This document shows positions 1-11,470 of a stretch of 64,000 nt of DNA, piece by piece. This DNA is from Alentia gelatinosa (Eukaryota > Annelida > Polychaeta > Phyllodocida > Polynoidae). The stretch is taken from positions 11,369,298 to 11,433,297 of the forward strand of contig OX465583.1 in the NCBI GenBank assembly GCA_950022655.1. The letters run 5' to 3'. The first letter of the stretch is position 1. The number at the start of each line of letters is the position of its first letter. The notes beneath the pieces are model-generated. The model ran no database searches. It was given only the letters and a program-made list of their open reading frames with translations, and was not told the DNA's origin. The position numbers and the translations under genes were made by a program.

Positions 1-345
1 CTTCAGTTGAATAACATTGCTCTCTATAACATAATGGATTATACTGGTGTTTTCCTCCATATGCATGGATAATATTTGCAGAAGTTGGCTTTCATTTTCA
101 GTCTGCTCCAGAAACATAAGCTTTCATTCTTTTCAAGGTGAGTCGTCATGACTCCAGTTGTTAGATAATGTTATTAATCCCCTGACTTGGTCAATAAGGA
201 TTGGGCAATGGGAGGTGACAAAGGGGATGAATGAAATGAATGAAATGAATGAAAAGGGTGGTAGGACTAGTCCGAAAGGCTCTGACTGTCTGCACCGTAC
301 CTAGGTACGCCCAGTCTCAGACCTTCAGGATATTTTAACATACTT
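1..345. other. Anonymous DNA with short repeats
   Basis: No gene is seen. There is a short GAATGAAAT-type run near 227-256. At about 303-325 lies half of a CAGTCT-type palindrome, a unit that recurs near 2.07, 18.5, 19.4 and 52.1 kb. Confidence 0.5.
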
Positions 346-346
346 G

Positions 347-1118
347 TAGATATTTTAACATACTTTGACAACAAACTTCGGACAATGACAAAACACCAGC
401 AGTGTGAAAAATAATATCAAACCCATACTTAAACATCCTCTATCAGGTTATTGGCAGCATATCTATAAGGTATGTAATTATTGTCGGTTAATAAAAATAA
501 CATCATATGTAAATATATAAAATGATGATATAAAAGCACATGATTTTCTGCATACTGAGCCCAACACCAGACCTGAGCGGAATATCGGGAGAGAAATATA
601 TATCATACAGCTTAGAGAACGGAGGCAAAGACGGAGAGCGCAGGCAAAAACAGTGTTGGCAAGTTATTAGCATATATATGACATCTTTACATGTAAGGAA
701 TTGGTCTCATTACCTCAAGTCGTGTTTAAACTGAGTCAGAGAGGGCGTTACTGGGCGTTACTGCTATTTATTACATAGTCACATTCGCTACTTCCAAGTA
801 GCGATATGAATTCATATCGCACAGATTCCAAGTAAATTAGTGAAAGAAAATGCATAGTAACACGATGAAAGTTTGTATAAATGAAATGTTTCACTCGTCC
901 ATAGGGCATATTTCGTCGATCCCAAAGAAAGCTAAATCATCACTTATGCCACTCACACAATGCTCTTAGTTCAACAAGGAGTATTGCCAGTTTATAAATA
1001 CTGCACATAAATTTTGGAAATTTGGCGTTTGCTCCTTCTTTGTTCTTTTGATCGGTGTCTAATCGCAGAAACGTACGCAGGAGCGCCCTCTGCGTACATA
1101 CTTTATGTATGGCCCCTT
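347..1118. repeat. Direct repeat copy 1 (about 760 bp)
   Basis: This stretch matches 2363-3136 nearly base for base over long runs, from the phrase agatattttaacatact to tttatgtatggcccctt. The copies are about 2 kb apart in the same orientation. They differ mainly near the right end, where copy 1 carries a different segment of about 45 bp at 1049-1092. The short open frame at 540-734 lies inside the repeat and has no recognisable protein features. This is either a segmental duplication or two copies of one unidentified element. Confidence 0.75.
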
Positions 1119-1470
1119 TATTATTATCCTACCCCTAATATAAAATGCCATAGGCTTAACATTGAGTTTCCGTATGCCACGCTGACTGCCATACAGAGTT
1201 TTATATGCCAAGGAGACAGGGTATGATAAAATCAAAACCTGATTCGTTTTAATCGTGGCCACTGCATTCCACTCCTGGAGTTTTGGCTCCGGACTTCACT
1301 TGGCTTCGCCTCGTGAAATCACTATGCTAAAATCCAGTCATGGCATACGGTGACCAAGATTAAAACTCATCCAGTTTTACGATAATACATTCATATCGTA
1401 AAACTGGATGAGGTTTAATCTTGGCCACCGTATTCCATGACTGGAGTTTGGCAAAGTGAAAGGATTGCGC
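1116..1470. mobile_element. Foldback/MITE cluster, TTATCCTACCCC family
   Basis: The left end reads ttatcctacccctaat and an inverted match (gggtatgataaaat) lies near 1220, giving a short inverted-repeat element. Next come a hairpin tip with ggcttcgcc at 1302-1310 and a palindrome at 1363-1413 (arms of about 20 bp around catccagttttacgat). The block around 1242-1290 recurs directly and inverted at 1330-1460. Related termini occur near 12.05, 42.9, 46.37 and 60.79 kb. Confidence 0.6.
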
Positions 1471-2035
1471 TGTTAAGTTGGCTATTATAGCAGTTGCGGC
1501 CTATGGCTCTCTGTCTCAGCGGCACTATACCTCATGCTGTTACTGTAAGTACCGACCTCATTCATCCTGAGTGCCCAAGTGCACATCTAGCCTATTGTCT
1601 GTAGTCGCTGCATCGGTTCATTGGTTTATTGGTTCATTGTTTAATTGCATGTAAACTGTTAAAACCGTGTCTCCACTGTGCGATCCTATACGGCATATAG
1701 CCTATGAGCCATGGGTGACTGATGGAGGTGAAAAAGTAGGTCTTCTTTACTAATGGAGGTGCAAAAGAAGTGAGTGATAATTGGGAAGTGTCACAACTCT
1801 AGCCTTGCTCACATATGTATTGCGAAGGTTCCATGTGCAAAACATCATGTCCTAGGTTTAATCATGATCTCATCCTGCTCTGGGATAGGTGTAGATTCAA
1901 GGGGACCATGGTAAAACATTAAAAGGCAGTTGAATTTCATAAGAACAAAGAGCCAGGATATAGATCTGTCCCCCCAAGGGGCCTTCCATACTGCTAGCCA
2001 ACTAGTGACTGCTTTATGAACTAACAATGGCTCTG
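1471..2035. other. Anonymous DNA
   Basis: No gene, RNA or clear repeat structure is recognised. Short open frames here show no family motif. Confidence 0.4.
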
Positions 2036-2270
2036 TCCCCTATAGGTACTATAGGATCCTATTCATAGGTACGCCCAGTCTGAGACTGGCCGTACCTTCA
2101 GGATCGCAACGCGGCAAAACGCACAGTGGACCCAGCAAGTCTCCCTCCAGTCAGAGACTGTGGGTACCCGGCAAGCACTCCAGTCGTAAGCCGGGTAGTC
2201 ACCACACAAAATCGACGTTACCTTGCGTGCCGAGGTACATGCGGTACCACAAGGATGGCAACCTTTAATA
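2036..2270. mobile_element. CAGTCT-palindrome element
   Basis: It contains the near-palindrome ggtacgcccagtctgagact at 2070-2098 and a second degenerate unit at 2142-2170. It shares flanking text (gatcgcaacgcggcaaaacg; aaaatcgacgttaccttgcg) with copies at 18.43-18.74 and 52.03-52.57 kb. The palindromic units are the conserved part of this family. Confidence 0.65.
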
Positions 2271-2362
2271 AATTTCATACTGATCATTGCTCCAACCTCA
2301 TTGTTTATTTCTTCAATGATCATTTAGTCGGTCCAGCCAGAAATATCAGAAAGCCTCTTGCA

Positions 2363-3136
2363 GATATTTTAACATACTTGGACAACAAACTTCGGACAAT
2401 GACAAAACACCAGCAGTGTGAGAAATAATATCAAACCCATAATCTAACATTTTCTATCAGGGTATCGGCAGCATATCTATAAGGTATGTAGTTATGGTCA
2501 GTTAAGAAAATACCATACATCATATGTAAATATATGAAATGATGATATAAAAGCAAATGATTTTCTGCATACTGAGCCCAACACCAGACCTGTGCAGAAT
2601 ATCGGGAGAGGAATATATATCATACAGCTTAGAGGATGGAGGCAAAGACGGAGAGCGCAGGCAAAAACAGTGTTAGCAAGTTATTAACATATATACGACA
2701 TCTTTACATGTAAGGAAATGGTCTCATTACCTCAAGTCGTGTTTAAACTGAGTCAGAGAGGGTGTAACAGGGTTATACTGCTATTTATTACATGGTCACA
2801 TTCGCTAATTCGAAGTAGCGATATGAATTCATGTCGCAAAGATTCCAAGTAAATTAGTGAAAGAAAACGCATAGTAACACAATGAAAGTTCGTAGAAATG
2901 AAATGTTTCACTCGTCATGATGGGGCATATTTCGTCGATCCCAAAGAAAACTAAATCATCACTTATGCCATTCACACAATGCTCTTAGTTCAACAAGGAG
3001 TATTGCCAGTTTATACCGCACATAAAATTTTGAATATTTTGCGTATGCTCCTTCTTTGTTCTTTTGTGTACAAGATTGGGTGGGGATGGGTTAATGATTT
3101 CAGAAACTCTGCTTACATACTTTATGTATGGCCCCT
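2363..3136. repeat. Direct repeat copy 2 (about 760 bp)
   Basis: Second copy of the block at 347-1118 in the same orientation. Most differences are single substitutions, which suggests a fairly recent duplication. The right end runs into a local tandem duplication. Confidence 0.75.
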
Positions 3137-3311
3137 TTGTGAATACAATCATATACATACCGCACATAACATTTTGGAAGTTTTGCGTATGCCCCTTTAT
3201 TTGTTCTTTTGCGAACAAGATTGGGTGGGGGTGGGGTTGGGTTAATGAATTCAGAAATTCGGCGTACATACTTATATGTATGGCCCCTTTGTGAATATAC
3301 ATTCATATACA
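3015..3311. repeat. Tandem duplication, about 143-bp unit x2
   Basis: Two adjacent units begin with taccgcacataa (about 3015 and 3158) and each ends near tatgtatggcccctttgtg. The unit resembles 39840-39990, which has the same order of motifs (acgcaaaatttct, a C-rich run, tacttta..atggcccctt). Overlapping open frames on both strands are by-products of the duplication. Confidence 0.7.
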
Positions 3312-4190
3312 ATTTTCTTTTTTTTATTTATTTTTTATTGACGAAGTAATATTCATATACTGATACATGATTTTCAATCCATATCGTCATAGAAACATAG
3401 TAAACTGAAAATAAGCACTACGAAACATGTGAAAACATTCACGACAAAACAAGAGATGCCACTCACTGAGTTTTCACATACAACCAAATATATAAGCATA
3501 TTTCAGATCCTGATTGAAATTATGTCACATCAGAATCTAGGTATTTGATAACTGAGCCACATCTTATTTATAGCCTTTCAGTAGAACCTACTTTAAAAAA
3601 TAATAATACTTTTTATACGAAATTAGCCACATGACAGACAGAATAGAACAATAACACTAAGACAAGGTATAGCAATAATGACAACTAGATATAGACAAGT
3701 AATTTTTGCTGTGTGCATGACATCAGCTGATACATTTAGGTCACCCCTACTGGCAGTCACACCTCCACCTGATCTCCAACATCACCCACTTTCAGCAGTT
3801 TCTTAAACCTCTCTCTAAACATGATCCCATTCGAAATGAAGCCTGCTCGTCTGGATGTATGAGAAAACGGTGGCACATGAATTAACCTTTCGCCCAGATA
3901 CCATGTTAAATCGCGATTAACTACCCATCCAATACATTTTTATATGATGTCTAGTGACTAAAGGCATGCATGAAATAGCTGGCTCGGAATAACAATATAT
4001 ACAATTCAAGTGATTGAATTATAAACTTATAAGTGCGTCAGTTGATTCAGGGAACTGAGATATCATTGACAGCATAGTTTACTGTCTGAAGTTGCATGGC
4101 GGTCTAAATACGTCTGGTGTGCTCTAGTGAGTTGTTTTATATTTTATGTTCAGAAGGCAAAGTATTTAATCAAGTGATATATCTAGCAAC
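3312..4190. other. AT-rich anonymous DNA
   Basis: No coding region, tRNA, hairpin or tandem repeat is recognised in this 880-bp stretch. Confidence 0.4.
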
Positions 4191-5260
4191 CAGTCATTCA
4201 TCCAATGACGACCATGTAAATTGAGAGCTGCAGTTTAGAATTCTCCCACAGCTTTGTCGTGGTAAATGTGGTCCCCGCTCAGCAGCGGAAGAGGCGGCCA
4301 TATTGCAATCATCCCTGCGAGATCTAAAAATGACAGCATTGATTTGTGCTGCAAGGGAGAGGGCGTTACGATCAAATACATTTGAAACTGAATCTCGTGG
4401 TCTTGACAACGAGGCTTGAGAGATCCTGATAGCAACCTGCCATTGCCAGGAAGCGATTCTCACTCTCCCAGCAGAGATCTTGCACTCTACTTCCTGTAGC
4501 CGCTTATGTCTCTGCCCCAACCTGACTGTTTGGGCCCAAATCTGGCCAATACGCCAGTTTTTTAAAATATCCTAAATTCTTAGCGCTCTGGGATTATTTT
4601 GTGGTTTACTTGTAAATAGAGATGCATATATTTATATGGTAAATGATATACATGTTATCTCTATTATTAGTTATGTCAAATTAGACATAGTCATAGGGAT
4701 TATTTTCTTCAGTGGAAAGCACCCTATGTGTTGCAGGGTTTTGTTTGTCAACATGTCACATGTGCTCACTTGAATGGACAGTCTAATGAACTGTGGATTC
4801 AGATTATAAAGTGGTTTAAAGTTGAAAAAGAAACAACTGGATTGTCTCTGGAGCTCATTCAACAATTCCTATATATCCCAACTCATAATATTTGAGTTGT
4901 TTGAGTTTTATAACTTTTGACAGATGCCTCGTTTTGAATCTCGAATGTTGGCTTGTTCACCATGTCCTTTGCTGCATAGAGTTGTCCCCCTGTATTAACT
5001 ACCATATAAGGAATAGAGTAGTCCCAGTAGCCAATGACTGCATTCGGAGCAAACTACGACCTTCACCCTGACCTCCTTACATGATATTCATAGCGCCTTG
5101 GGACGGTTCTACAGTCGAGAGTTGACCTAAAATCTAATGGGCCACAACCACCCTCTTAGTGGATACCCTGAGAACCAGCATTGGGTTGGGGCAGAGGTTA
5201 ACCAAGCGCTGGCTCCGCGAAAAATCTGGGAGGAGAGTGAGCGAACCTGAGTGAGATGAT
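4191..5260 (+). repeat. Dispersed repeat, plus-oriented copy
   Basis: From about 4460 to 5250 this matches the reverse complement of 54740-55360. Shared phrases include tctgccccaacctg, aaatatcctaaattctta and cacatgtgctcact. A short third piece lies at 53216-53345, also reversed. No open frame longer than about 108 codons and no protein motif is present, so it is probably a non-autonomous or decayed element. Confidence 0.7.
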
Positions 5261-5439
5261 CATCGCCAGATCCAATTGACCGAAATAGATGGCTTTTGAA
5301 CGTCATGTATTAATGGAGGCACCAGTCGGTCGTTAACGCCCGCTGCGTTAGAATTGACGTTAGAACATTATACTGATGTGATGTTCAATGTTTTGAAGGA
5401 CTCCGCTCGCCGAGACATTATTCTGAAGAGAAGCTGGGA
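5261..5439. other. Anonymous spacer
   Basis: Nothing recognisable is seen between the dispersed repeat and the next palindromic element. Confidence 0.4.
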
Positions 5440-5795
5440 CTGGAATTAGAGGGAAACTATGTTCCGGTGGGAATAAGTCAAAGTTACGAGGTAAAGCTTG
5501 GAAAAATTACTGCCCAAGGCGTAGCCGCAGGCAGTAATTTTTCCAAGCCTTACTGAGTAATTTTGACTTATTTCCACTGGTACATGGTTTCCCTATTCCT
5601 ATATACCTTAAATTGTCGGCTAATATCGATAAAAACCGATTGTCTCTGAATGTCAACCTGGGCAGTAAACGTCAGCCTGGGCAGTAAACGTCAACCTGGG
5701 CAGTAACTTCAACCTAGGCAGTAAACAAAAGTTATTCCACCCCCAGCAGCGTTAAGTAATCATAGGTTGTTCGCTCATAGGTATATAGGAATAGT
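5440..5795. mobile_element. Palindromic element with 19-bp minisatellite (copy 1)
   Basis: The left part is a foldback: gggaaactatgttccggtgg pairs with the complement ending near 5592. Its apex at 5518-5526 reads ggcgtagcc, a GTA triloop closed by GGC/GCC. About four copies of a 19-bp unit (cctgggcagtaaacgtcaa, 5651-5732) follow. The same parts in reverse order lie at 26010-26325, where the minisatellite has about eight copies. Confidence 0.7.
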
Positions 5796-5796
5796 A

Positions 5797-5943
5797 GAAA
5801 CTGAACGAGAGCTAGACTTGACAATGTTTATGCCACGACGGGAAGGTCGTGTATTACTAAACGAGGCGTAGCCGGGTTTAGTGAGGAGCAGACCTGACCA
5901 GAGTGGCATAGACATTGACAAGTCTAACTCGAGTTCGGTTTCG
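5797..5943. mobile_element. Long palindrome, about 68-bp arms
   Basis: The arms begin gaaactgaacgagagctaga and end with its imperfect complement at 5924-5943. The apex is 5861-5877 with core ggcgtagcc (5865-5873). The terminal arm sequence recurs at 43037-43185 around a different inner arm, so both belong to one foldback family. Confidence 0.75.
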
Positions 5944-6064
5944 TATTTATCCTACCTTGTCTATGCTTTTGTATTACTAAAAGATAAATATTGAGTCAAT
6001 GACCAACAGAACTTCTTTTCATAGTAGCTGACATCCTGCTCTCTGATTGGTCAATATTGTTATT

Positions 6065-6165
6065 ACTCTAGTGGCATAAAAAACCCTTTATATCACGGCC
6101 TGCCACATAAAATTTCCCTATGTTAGGTCTATGGCGTTTTTTTATTAGGGGTAGGATAATGTCAG
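6065..6165. mobile_element. Fragment of TTATCCTACCCC family
   Basis: The right end is ttattaggggtaggataatg. The inner sequence (gtggcataaaa..ggtctatggcg) resembles other family members. The left terminus is unclear. Confidence 0.4.
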
Positions 6166-6221
6166 TTTCCCCAACGTCAACATTTATAAACGCATGGACT
6201 GCGAGATGAATACGAGTGTTA

Positions 6222-6690
6222 GGCCCGGGGTAGATTGGCTCCAGTCCCTGCATACTATTGCTACTTTCCTTGCTGGGATACAGGGACTGGTACAATAGGT
6301 AATGGTGTTGGATTTCTGGTGGTGTTTAGCGCCAGTATTCCCAACACTCTCCATACAGATATCCTGGCTACTGGTCAGGATATCTGATGGGAGATTGATA
6401 CCCTCTCACTTTGATCTTAATCAGGTGACAGTCAGGAGCAGGCGATATTTATTGCTATGAAAACACATGTATGCGGTCAGGGAACTGGAGGAGGGGAGGG
6501 GGGAAGGTTAGGAGGAGGTAAAGGGTTACAGGGAGCGGGCCATAAACAGGAGATTCTATTCATAGTGGACAAGTCTTTGATTCATGGGCCAGTCAGAGAA
6601 GGATACACACTAGAATTAACTTTATTCTGATTGTGTTTAATCATTTAATGAATGTTCATAATCAAAGACTTGAGCAAGTCTAGGCCCTGG
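6222..6690 (+). repeat. Dispersed repeat 'gattcatgggccagtc'
   Basis: It shares long runs with 59247-59583 (for example ctccatacagatatcc and gggagattgataccctctca). Its 3' part, gattcatgggccagtcagag through atcaaagacttgagcaagtc, recurs at 42575-42735 and 43372-43562. It contains no protein-coding signature. Confidence 0.7.
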
Positions 6691-7023
6691 GTCCAACTAC
6701 AACGATAGCAATTTAGACCTACCAATATGGTTCTGACACAAAAAGTAAAAAGCGTAGACAGATCAAGAGGGTCCATATCGTAGCCAAATGTCTAGAAAAG
6801 CGACTATTCGTCTACAGATGAGGCGTATGCACACGGAAAATAGGACTACCTTGTATACGCAAAATCATACCTATATACGCCGGGAGTATACATATGTAAA
6901 ATAGGGGTTTTCGCGCAGTGAAAGTATTGATTTGGGACACTTAAAATAATCGGAATTCACCAAATTGGCAGTGCATACGGGTATATGTATCCCATGTATA
7001 ATTCCAAAATTCCATAGTATTCT
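6691..7023. other. Anonymous DNA
   Basis: No gene is recognised. Short open frames here lack family motifs. Confidence 0.35.
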
Positions 7024-7053
7024 GATCAGTATCTCACACGTGAGATACTGATC
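7024..7053. repeat. 30-bp near-perfect palindrome
   Basis: Arms of about 13-14 bp (gatcagtatctca / tgagatactgatc) meet almost directly at the centre, forming a cruciform-capable site in otherwise plain sequence. Confidence 0.7.
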
Positions 7054-7079
7054 TGCTGTCGAAAACATCGCCGATTATG

Positions 7080-7454
7080 TGCACCCTGTAAAAAAGATCG
7101 GTCGGTGGTTCTCAGTGAAAATTAGTCTGTGCTAATAATTATTGACCCCAAAGTACACACTTTGTTTCCACCTGACGACCGATTATGTGTTCCAAGTGTA
7201 CCAACTATTCATTATGTATAGGACCTGACCAGCCTGAAGATCAAACCTTCCTGAATTAGCATGATAGAAATCGGTGGCGTTGAGAAAAAAGGCAATTTTG
7301 AGACGGAAATGGAAGTTCTCACGGACCGATTTCTGATCAGCGCCACCAATTAATTAAACATGTTTTGATTTCATCGGTGGCCTCAAAAGTCGGTCGGTGG
7401 TGCAATATTGTGTAATGTTGCAGAGAAAAATCGTTGACCCCTTTTGTTTCCCAG
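7080..7454. repeat. Repeats with 'tcggtggt' motifs
   Basis: The text ttgaccccaaag..cactttgtttccacctgac..accgattatgtgttccaagtgta is shared with 21255-21325. No coding content. Confidence 0.45.
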
Positions 7455-7742
7455 TTAGGCCCGGCGTCCACCTACTACGATATGGCACCGATATGGTCTA
7501 CGATGCACCTCCCGATAGAAAATCAAAATCGCGTCGGAAGGTCACCTGATATCGGAGCAGTTGACCACGTTTCTACGATAAGGCACCGAAAAACACCCAT
7601 TCAGATGCATGGTGGATTGGCATGTCTAGACATCTGTCTACGATTTTGCACCTTCCCGATAGGTCTCCGATATTTGATTTTTGTATCGGTGCCATATCCG
7701 TAGGTCTAAATTTCTATCGTAGTAGGTGGACGTCAGGCCTAA
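7455..7742 (+). mobile_element. MITE family 1 (GGCGTCCACCTACTACGATA), copy 1
   Basis: About 288 bp. The termini are ttaggcccggcgtccacc and an inverted ggtggacgtcaggcctaa. The interior holds atatcgg..agttgaccacgtttct and catgtctagacatctgtcta, found in every copy. Eight copies occur in the window, flanked by TTA/TAA-like bases. There is no transposase, so it is non-autonomous. Confidence 0.85.
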
Positions 7743-7800
7743 CGATTATTGCACAAAAAGTATCACACAGTCGGTCAGCAGTGCTGAATACCATAATCGG

Positions 7801-8010
7801 TGGCCTCACAGGGTGTTTGTCCGATACAAATCCTGATGATATTCTATAGTCGAACGCAATTTATTCATCTAAATTATAGGGTTCCATTTCCCTGAGGCAT
7901 GTTTTTTCTCCTGTAATTGTTCTCCTAAAGTTTCCCCTAAAAAGAAACAGAATCCCATGAGATTTTGAACCCTGTGAGGTACATGAATCCCGCTGTGTGA
8001 ATTCCACTAT
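7801..8010 (-). mobile_element. MITE family 2 (GTGGAATTCACACGGTGGGAT), copy
   Basis: The right terminus at about 7970-8010 reads ccctgtgaggtacatgaatcc..gtgtgaattccac. The left end keeps only the cctcacagggtgtttgtcc part. It closely matches the fuller copy at 42209-42442. Confidence 0.7.
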
Positions 8011-8205
8011 AGAAGTACCGGCACAGAATATTTGCCTACGGCTGCTCCTAACCCCCTATGGAGATGTTCTTTTGTCTCTGACAAAGTACAGGCCAATGTC
8101 TGAATTCACTTGAGGCAAGTATATCAACATGTTGATACACTTTGTTGCCAACAACAGAGTTTATGGGGAAAAAAACTCCTTTTAAATGGAACTGTCTTAT
8201 CCATT

Positions 8206-8510
8206 AGTAACTAAAACGGGTCGACTTAGCGGGTTGAGTTCTCCAAAACGGGTCGAGTTCTCCAAAACGGGTCGAATTCGTTTCGGGTCGAGGTCTCCAG
8301 TATAGGCTACACTGAGCTCTGCCTTAATTCCCAAGTTATTCTAGACGTGGTGTCATGCTTCTGTTTTGAGAGATTGAAATTTGAAAGTCTGAAATTACTG
8401 GCAGGATGAGTACAGGATGGTGTTCACTGGAGCTGGGAATTCTCGACATGTAATGAACTCGACCCGTTATAAGAACTCGACCCCTAATGAACTCGACCTG
8501 TTTTAAATCT
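8206..8510. mobile_element. GGGTCGAGTTCTCC inverted-repeat element
   Basis: The left end holds three or four spaced repeats of acgggtcgagttctcc. The right end at 8453-8505 holds the inverted form (gaactcgaccc repeated three times). A left-end-only copy lies at 8986-9075, just beyond a MITE. Multiple subterminal repeats of this kind often bind a transposase; that role is inferred. Confidence 0.65.
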
Positions 8511-8640
8511 TCCCAACTTAAGTATCTTATCAATACAACTGTAGATAAATGCTAAACTTGGTAGTAAGTATATAATGTTGACTTCAAATTTGGGCTTCTC
8601 TAGGGAAGAAAACAAACAAAAAATCCTTCCCCAATCATAT

Positions 8641-8682
8641 CCCTTACCCTATCCCTAACCCTAACCCTAAAACCTAACTGGA
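8641..8682. repeat. Short interstitial telomere-like run
   Basis: Degenerate CCCTAA units (ccctatccctaaccctaacc). Only about five units, so this is an interstitial trace and not a chromosome end. Confidence 0.6.
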
Positions 8683-8764
8683 CTTATTTCTCAAATCTGC
8701 TTGTTTGTCTAAAAGTTAATTATTCAGACCTTTCTTTTCACATAAAACTGTGTCATCCATTATG

Positions 8765-8983
8765 CTGGAGACACACCAAGCGAGTAACGCGGCGATTTCC
8801 GGAATCGGCAACACTAGATGGTGTATATGTGAGCTATTATTTCATATTTCACCTGATTATTGCGTCAGAGATGCTAAATTATTAGTGGGAGACATTACTA
8901 TGAAATGATATCGCACATACACGCAAATTTATGTTGGCGATTCTGGAGATTGCTGCCGTTACTCGCTTGGTGTGTCCCCGGCA
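8765..8983. mobile_element. MITE family 3 (CACACCAAGCGAGTAACG), copy 1
   Basis: Terminal inverted repeats of about 40 bp: gacacaccaagcgagtaacg at the left and cgttactcgcttggtgtgtc inverted at the right. Other copies lie at 19571-19760 and 41441-41660. This copy separates two related GGGTCGAG blocks. Confidence 0.85.
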
Positions 8984-8985
8984 TC

Positions 8986-9075
8986 AGTAACTAAAATGGG
9001 TCGACTTCGTGGGTCGAGTTCTCGAAAACGGGTCAAGTTCTCCTGATTACTATGGGTCGAGTTCTCCACTTATCA
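8986..9075 (+). mobile_element. Half copy of GGGTCGAGTTCTCC element
   Basis: Only the left-end repeat cluster is present, directly abutting the right end of the MITE at 8983. Confidence 0.6.
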
Positions 9076-9264
9076 GCTAGGTTACCCTAAGCTCTGCTTT
9101 AATCCCCTGCTTATTCTGGACGTTGTTTCATCATGCTTTTTTTTAGAGTTGAATGATAATATGCAATCGTAGGTTATAATCATATTGAAAACTCAGCTAG
9201 ACTTTCTATATATCCTACTGTAACACTAAGAAATATAGAAATCTTTCATGGATAATCTCAAACT

Positions 9265-9412
9265 TGAACTACGTTGGATAGTCACATGTAAACTACGTTG
9301 GATAGTCACATGTAAACTACGAGGGATAGTCAAATGTAAACTACGAGGGATAGTCACATGTAAACTACGAGGGATAGTCACATGTAAACTTCGAGGGAAA
9401 GTCACATGCATA
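9265..9412 (+). repeat. Minisatellite, 24-bp unit, about 6 copies
   Basis: The unit is near actacgagggatagtcacatgtaa without its last few bases, repeated at 24-bp spacing. Because 24 is divisible by three, it makes short open frames on both strands with an 8-residue periodicity. These frames are not evidence of a gene. Confidence 0.85.
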
Positions 9413-10060
9413 ACACAATCTTCGGGAAAGTACTGAAAATAAGGAGAGCTAAGCTCAAATAAAAAATAAAACAAAAAAAGTTGGAAATTGCTGGCAAGAC
9501 GAGCTGTTCCTGTTCACTACAGCTGGGAATTCTTCGGATTATCCTCATGCCTTCTCAGCAATCAACCTGGAGGTAATATCGCTTGACGAGAGGAGTCATT
9601 CACCCAAGGTGGAAACGGGGGATACTCTACCTCTACTCACGTTTTCTTAGACCCAGACAAGATGGTTATGTCAGGCCTTAGAGAAGTGACAGTGATGGCT
9701 GACAGTTTTTATAACCACCCAACCACCTCTCGGAAAGTTTCCGCAAAGATGTAAAATGAATGAGTACTGAGAATGTATACGATACCAATGAAACTTCTTG
9801 TTCAATTATTTTTTTCTATATATATTTTTAAAAGTTTTATTGACAGATAGTTCACATGAAGTATGGTCCGTAATTTTCAACTATACAGTCAAAAAGACTA
9901 CGACTACGAGTACAAAGACACACATCAGCAGACATATATTCATATTTCTGTTTACAGGTCCGTATGGGTTTTTAGTAGGCCCCATAAATGAGTGATTGAA
10001 TACCGTTTATGGTGAAACTCCATAGTTTATTGAGACAACTTCCAAGAGGGGTCAATAAAG
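9413..10060. other. Anonymous DNA
   Basis: No gene or repeat boundary is recognised. Confidence 0.35.
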
Positions 10061-10070
10061 CAGTTCACCT

Positions 10071-10174
10071 GGCGTTTACACTAGATGATTATAGGCGGCG
10101 ATTCTTGAATTTAGCACAACCTGACGACTTTCAGATGTAAAATGGTAGAAATCGTCTAGTATAAACGCCAGGGG
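10071..10174. mobile_element. MITE family 4 (CTGGCGTTTACACTAGA), short copy
   Basis: About 104 bp with terminal inverted repeats of about 21 bp (cctggcgtttacactagatg / inverted at the right end). It is related to the larger, interrupted element at 27741-28690. Confidence 0.75.
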
Positions 10175-10307
10175 TGTGGCGACTGCAGATTGTACAGTGT
10201 ATAAGAGACAATCCTTATTATTCAATGAGCCTAGGAGTACATCAACTCTAGCGCAATCCGTAGACTGGGCCTACACTCTGGTAAGTCTTAGTCACAACCT
10301 CGCCCCT

Positions 10308-10618
10308 AAAGTCCAATGCCCATCTACCGATTAAGGGTTGAACGATTAGCTCGCAAATCGTATAGGAGTCGGTGAACTTGTCGCAGGCAAATTATGTAAC
10401 CCTTCGCTCGACCAACGGACATAGAGGAAAGTGGTTGGTGGGTTTTAGTCCTAAGCAAATCAGTCTACTGATCGGTGGCTCACCCTTGCCTAGCTGTCCT
10501 ACATCTACCGACCACGGCCGACTCCGTTAGGATGCCCTGGCTGAGACAAATTACCGTCTGTTTGTCGCCGACAAAGGTACATGAGTGTTCCGAAATCGGT
10601 AGAAGGGCATTGGGCTTA
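10308..10618. mobile_element. MITE family 5 (CCCATCTACCGATT), copy 1
   Basis: Inverted ends tccaatgcccatctaccgat / atcggtagaagggcattggg. The interior carries tcgtataggagtcggtgaac and the complement of ggcaaattatgtaac. Five copies occur in the window (10.3, 23.5, 51.4, 58.7 and 59.8 kb). No coding capacity. Confidence 0.85.
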
Positions 10619-11325
10619 AGGCTGGTTCATCACGAATGATCATGAATGGACCGCGCTCGCTTTATTAGAGTGTGCTTGCACGTGCTACATACATCATCTA
10701 GAGTTTAGAGGGGTCCTTATAGACTTTCAGGGTACTGCATACGTACTATCACTTCACTCTCTGTGTGATATTCACTGTGATATTGAGAACAGAGCAGAGA
10801 GCCAGTGTCACAGTCTCTTAGAGGTATCTCCAGCTGACCATGGCTAATCACTCAAGACCAAAATACCTCAAGACTCACTGGTGCTTGATGTGTTTGGATC
10901 CTAGACTCAGGCAGTTGCAGAAATGGCAAGTCGACTGGGTGCAAGTGGGTTACAGAAAACTATCCATAGGCTAAATCTAATTCAAACCTTTGAATGGTTA
11001 TCCATTTATAATTGCACACTCATTCATCTATGATGAACATACTATTTGCTCCTAGTTTATAGTCGGTTGATGACGTCATATCCGATGACGTCACTAGACC
11101 GGAGCACCGGAGTCCGGCCTCATGCCCATAGAGACATACAGCAATCACACCTAGAGTGTGAACCCTAGGTGTGATTAATTACATTGCTGGAAAAAGATAA
11201 GCATACTATAGCTAGGCCTGGAAATGTAATAGTGTGTATCCAGTTCATTGTCCCAATGTTATCTAAGGTATAGCTAAAATATCAATTAGGTGATATGCAT
11301 GTTTGACACATCAAATTGGACATGG
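10619..11325. other. Anonymous DNA with one small hairpin
   Basis: A hairpin with 11-12 bp arms (aatcacaccta..taggtgtgatt) lies near 11144-11177. No gene is recognised. Confidence 0.4.
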
Positions 11326-11337
11326 AATACATAGACA

Positions 11338-11470
11338 ATAGTCGATGGTTTTGTGGACAGGCGGCCGTAAACCACGAGAGGTTGATGCGTAGTAATATAC
11401 GAGCGCTAGCGAGTGTATTACGGCGTCAACCTCGAGTGGTTTACAGAGCCGCCTGTCCACAAAATCATCA
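11338..11470. mobile_element. Long palindrome, about 57-bp arms (tip type CGAGC-N4-GCGAG)
   Basis: The arms run from gatggttttgtggacaggcg to its complement. The apex at 11400-11413 reads CGAGCGCTAGCGAG. CGAG occurs as a direct repeat on both sides, so the tip closes only through two G.A mismatches. The same tip design appears in the unrelated palindrome at 19785-19925. Confidence 0.8.

Noticed and set aside
8641..8682. Chromosome end
   Set aside because: Only about five degenerate CCCTAA units with normal sequence on both sides.
9226..9474. Periodic open frames on both strands
   Set aside because: Caused by the 24-bp tandem repeat, whose length is divisible by three.
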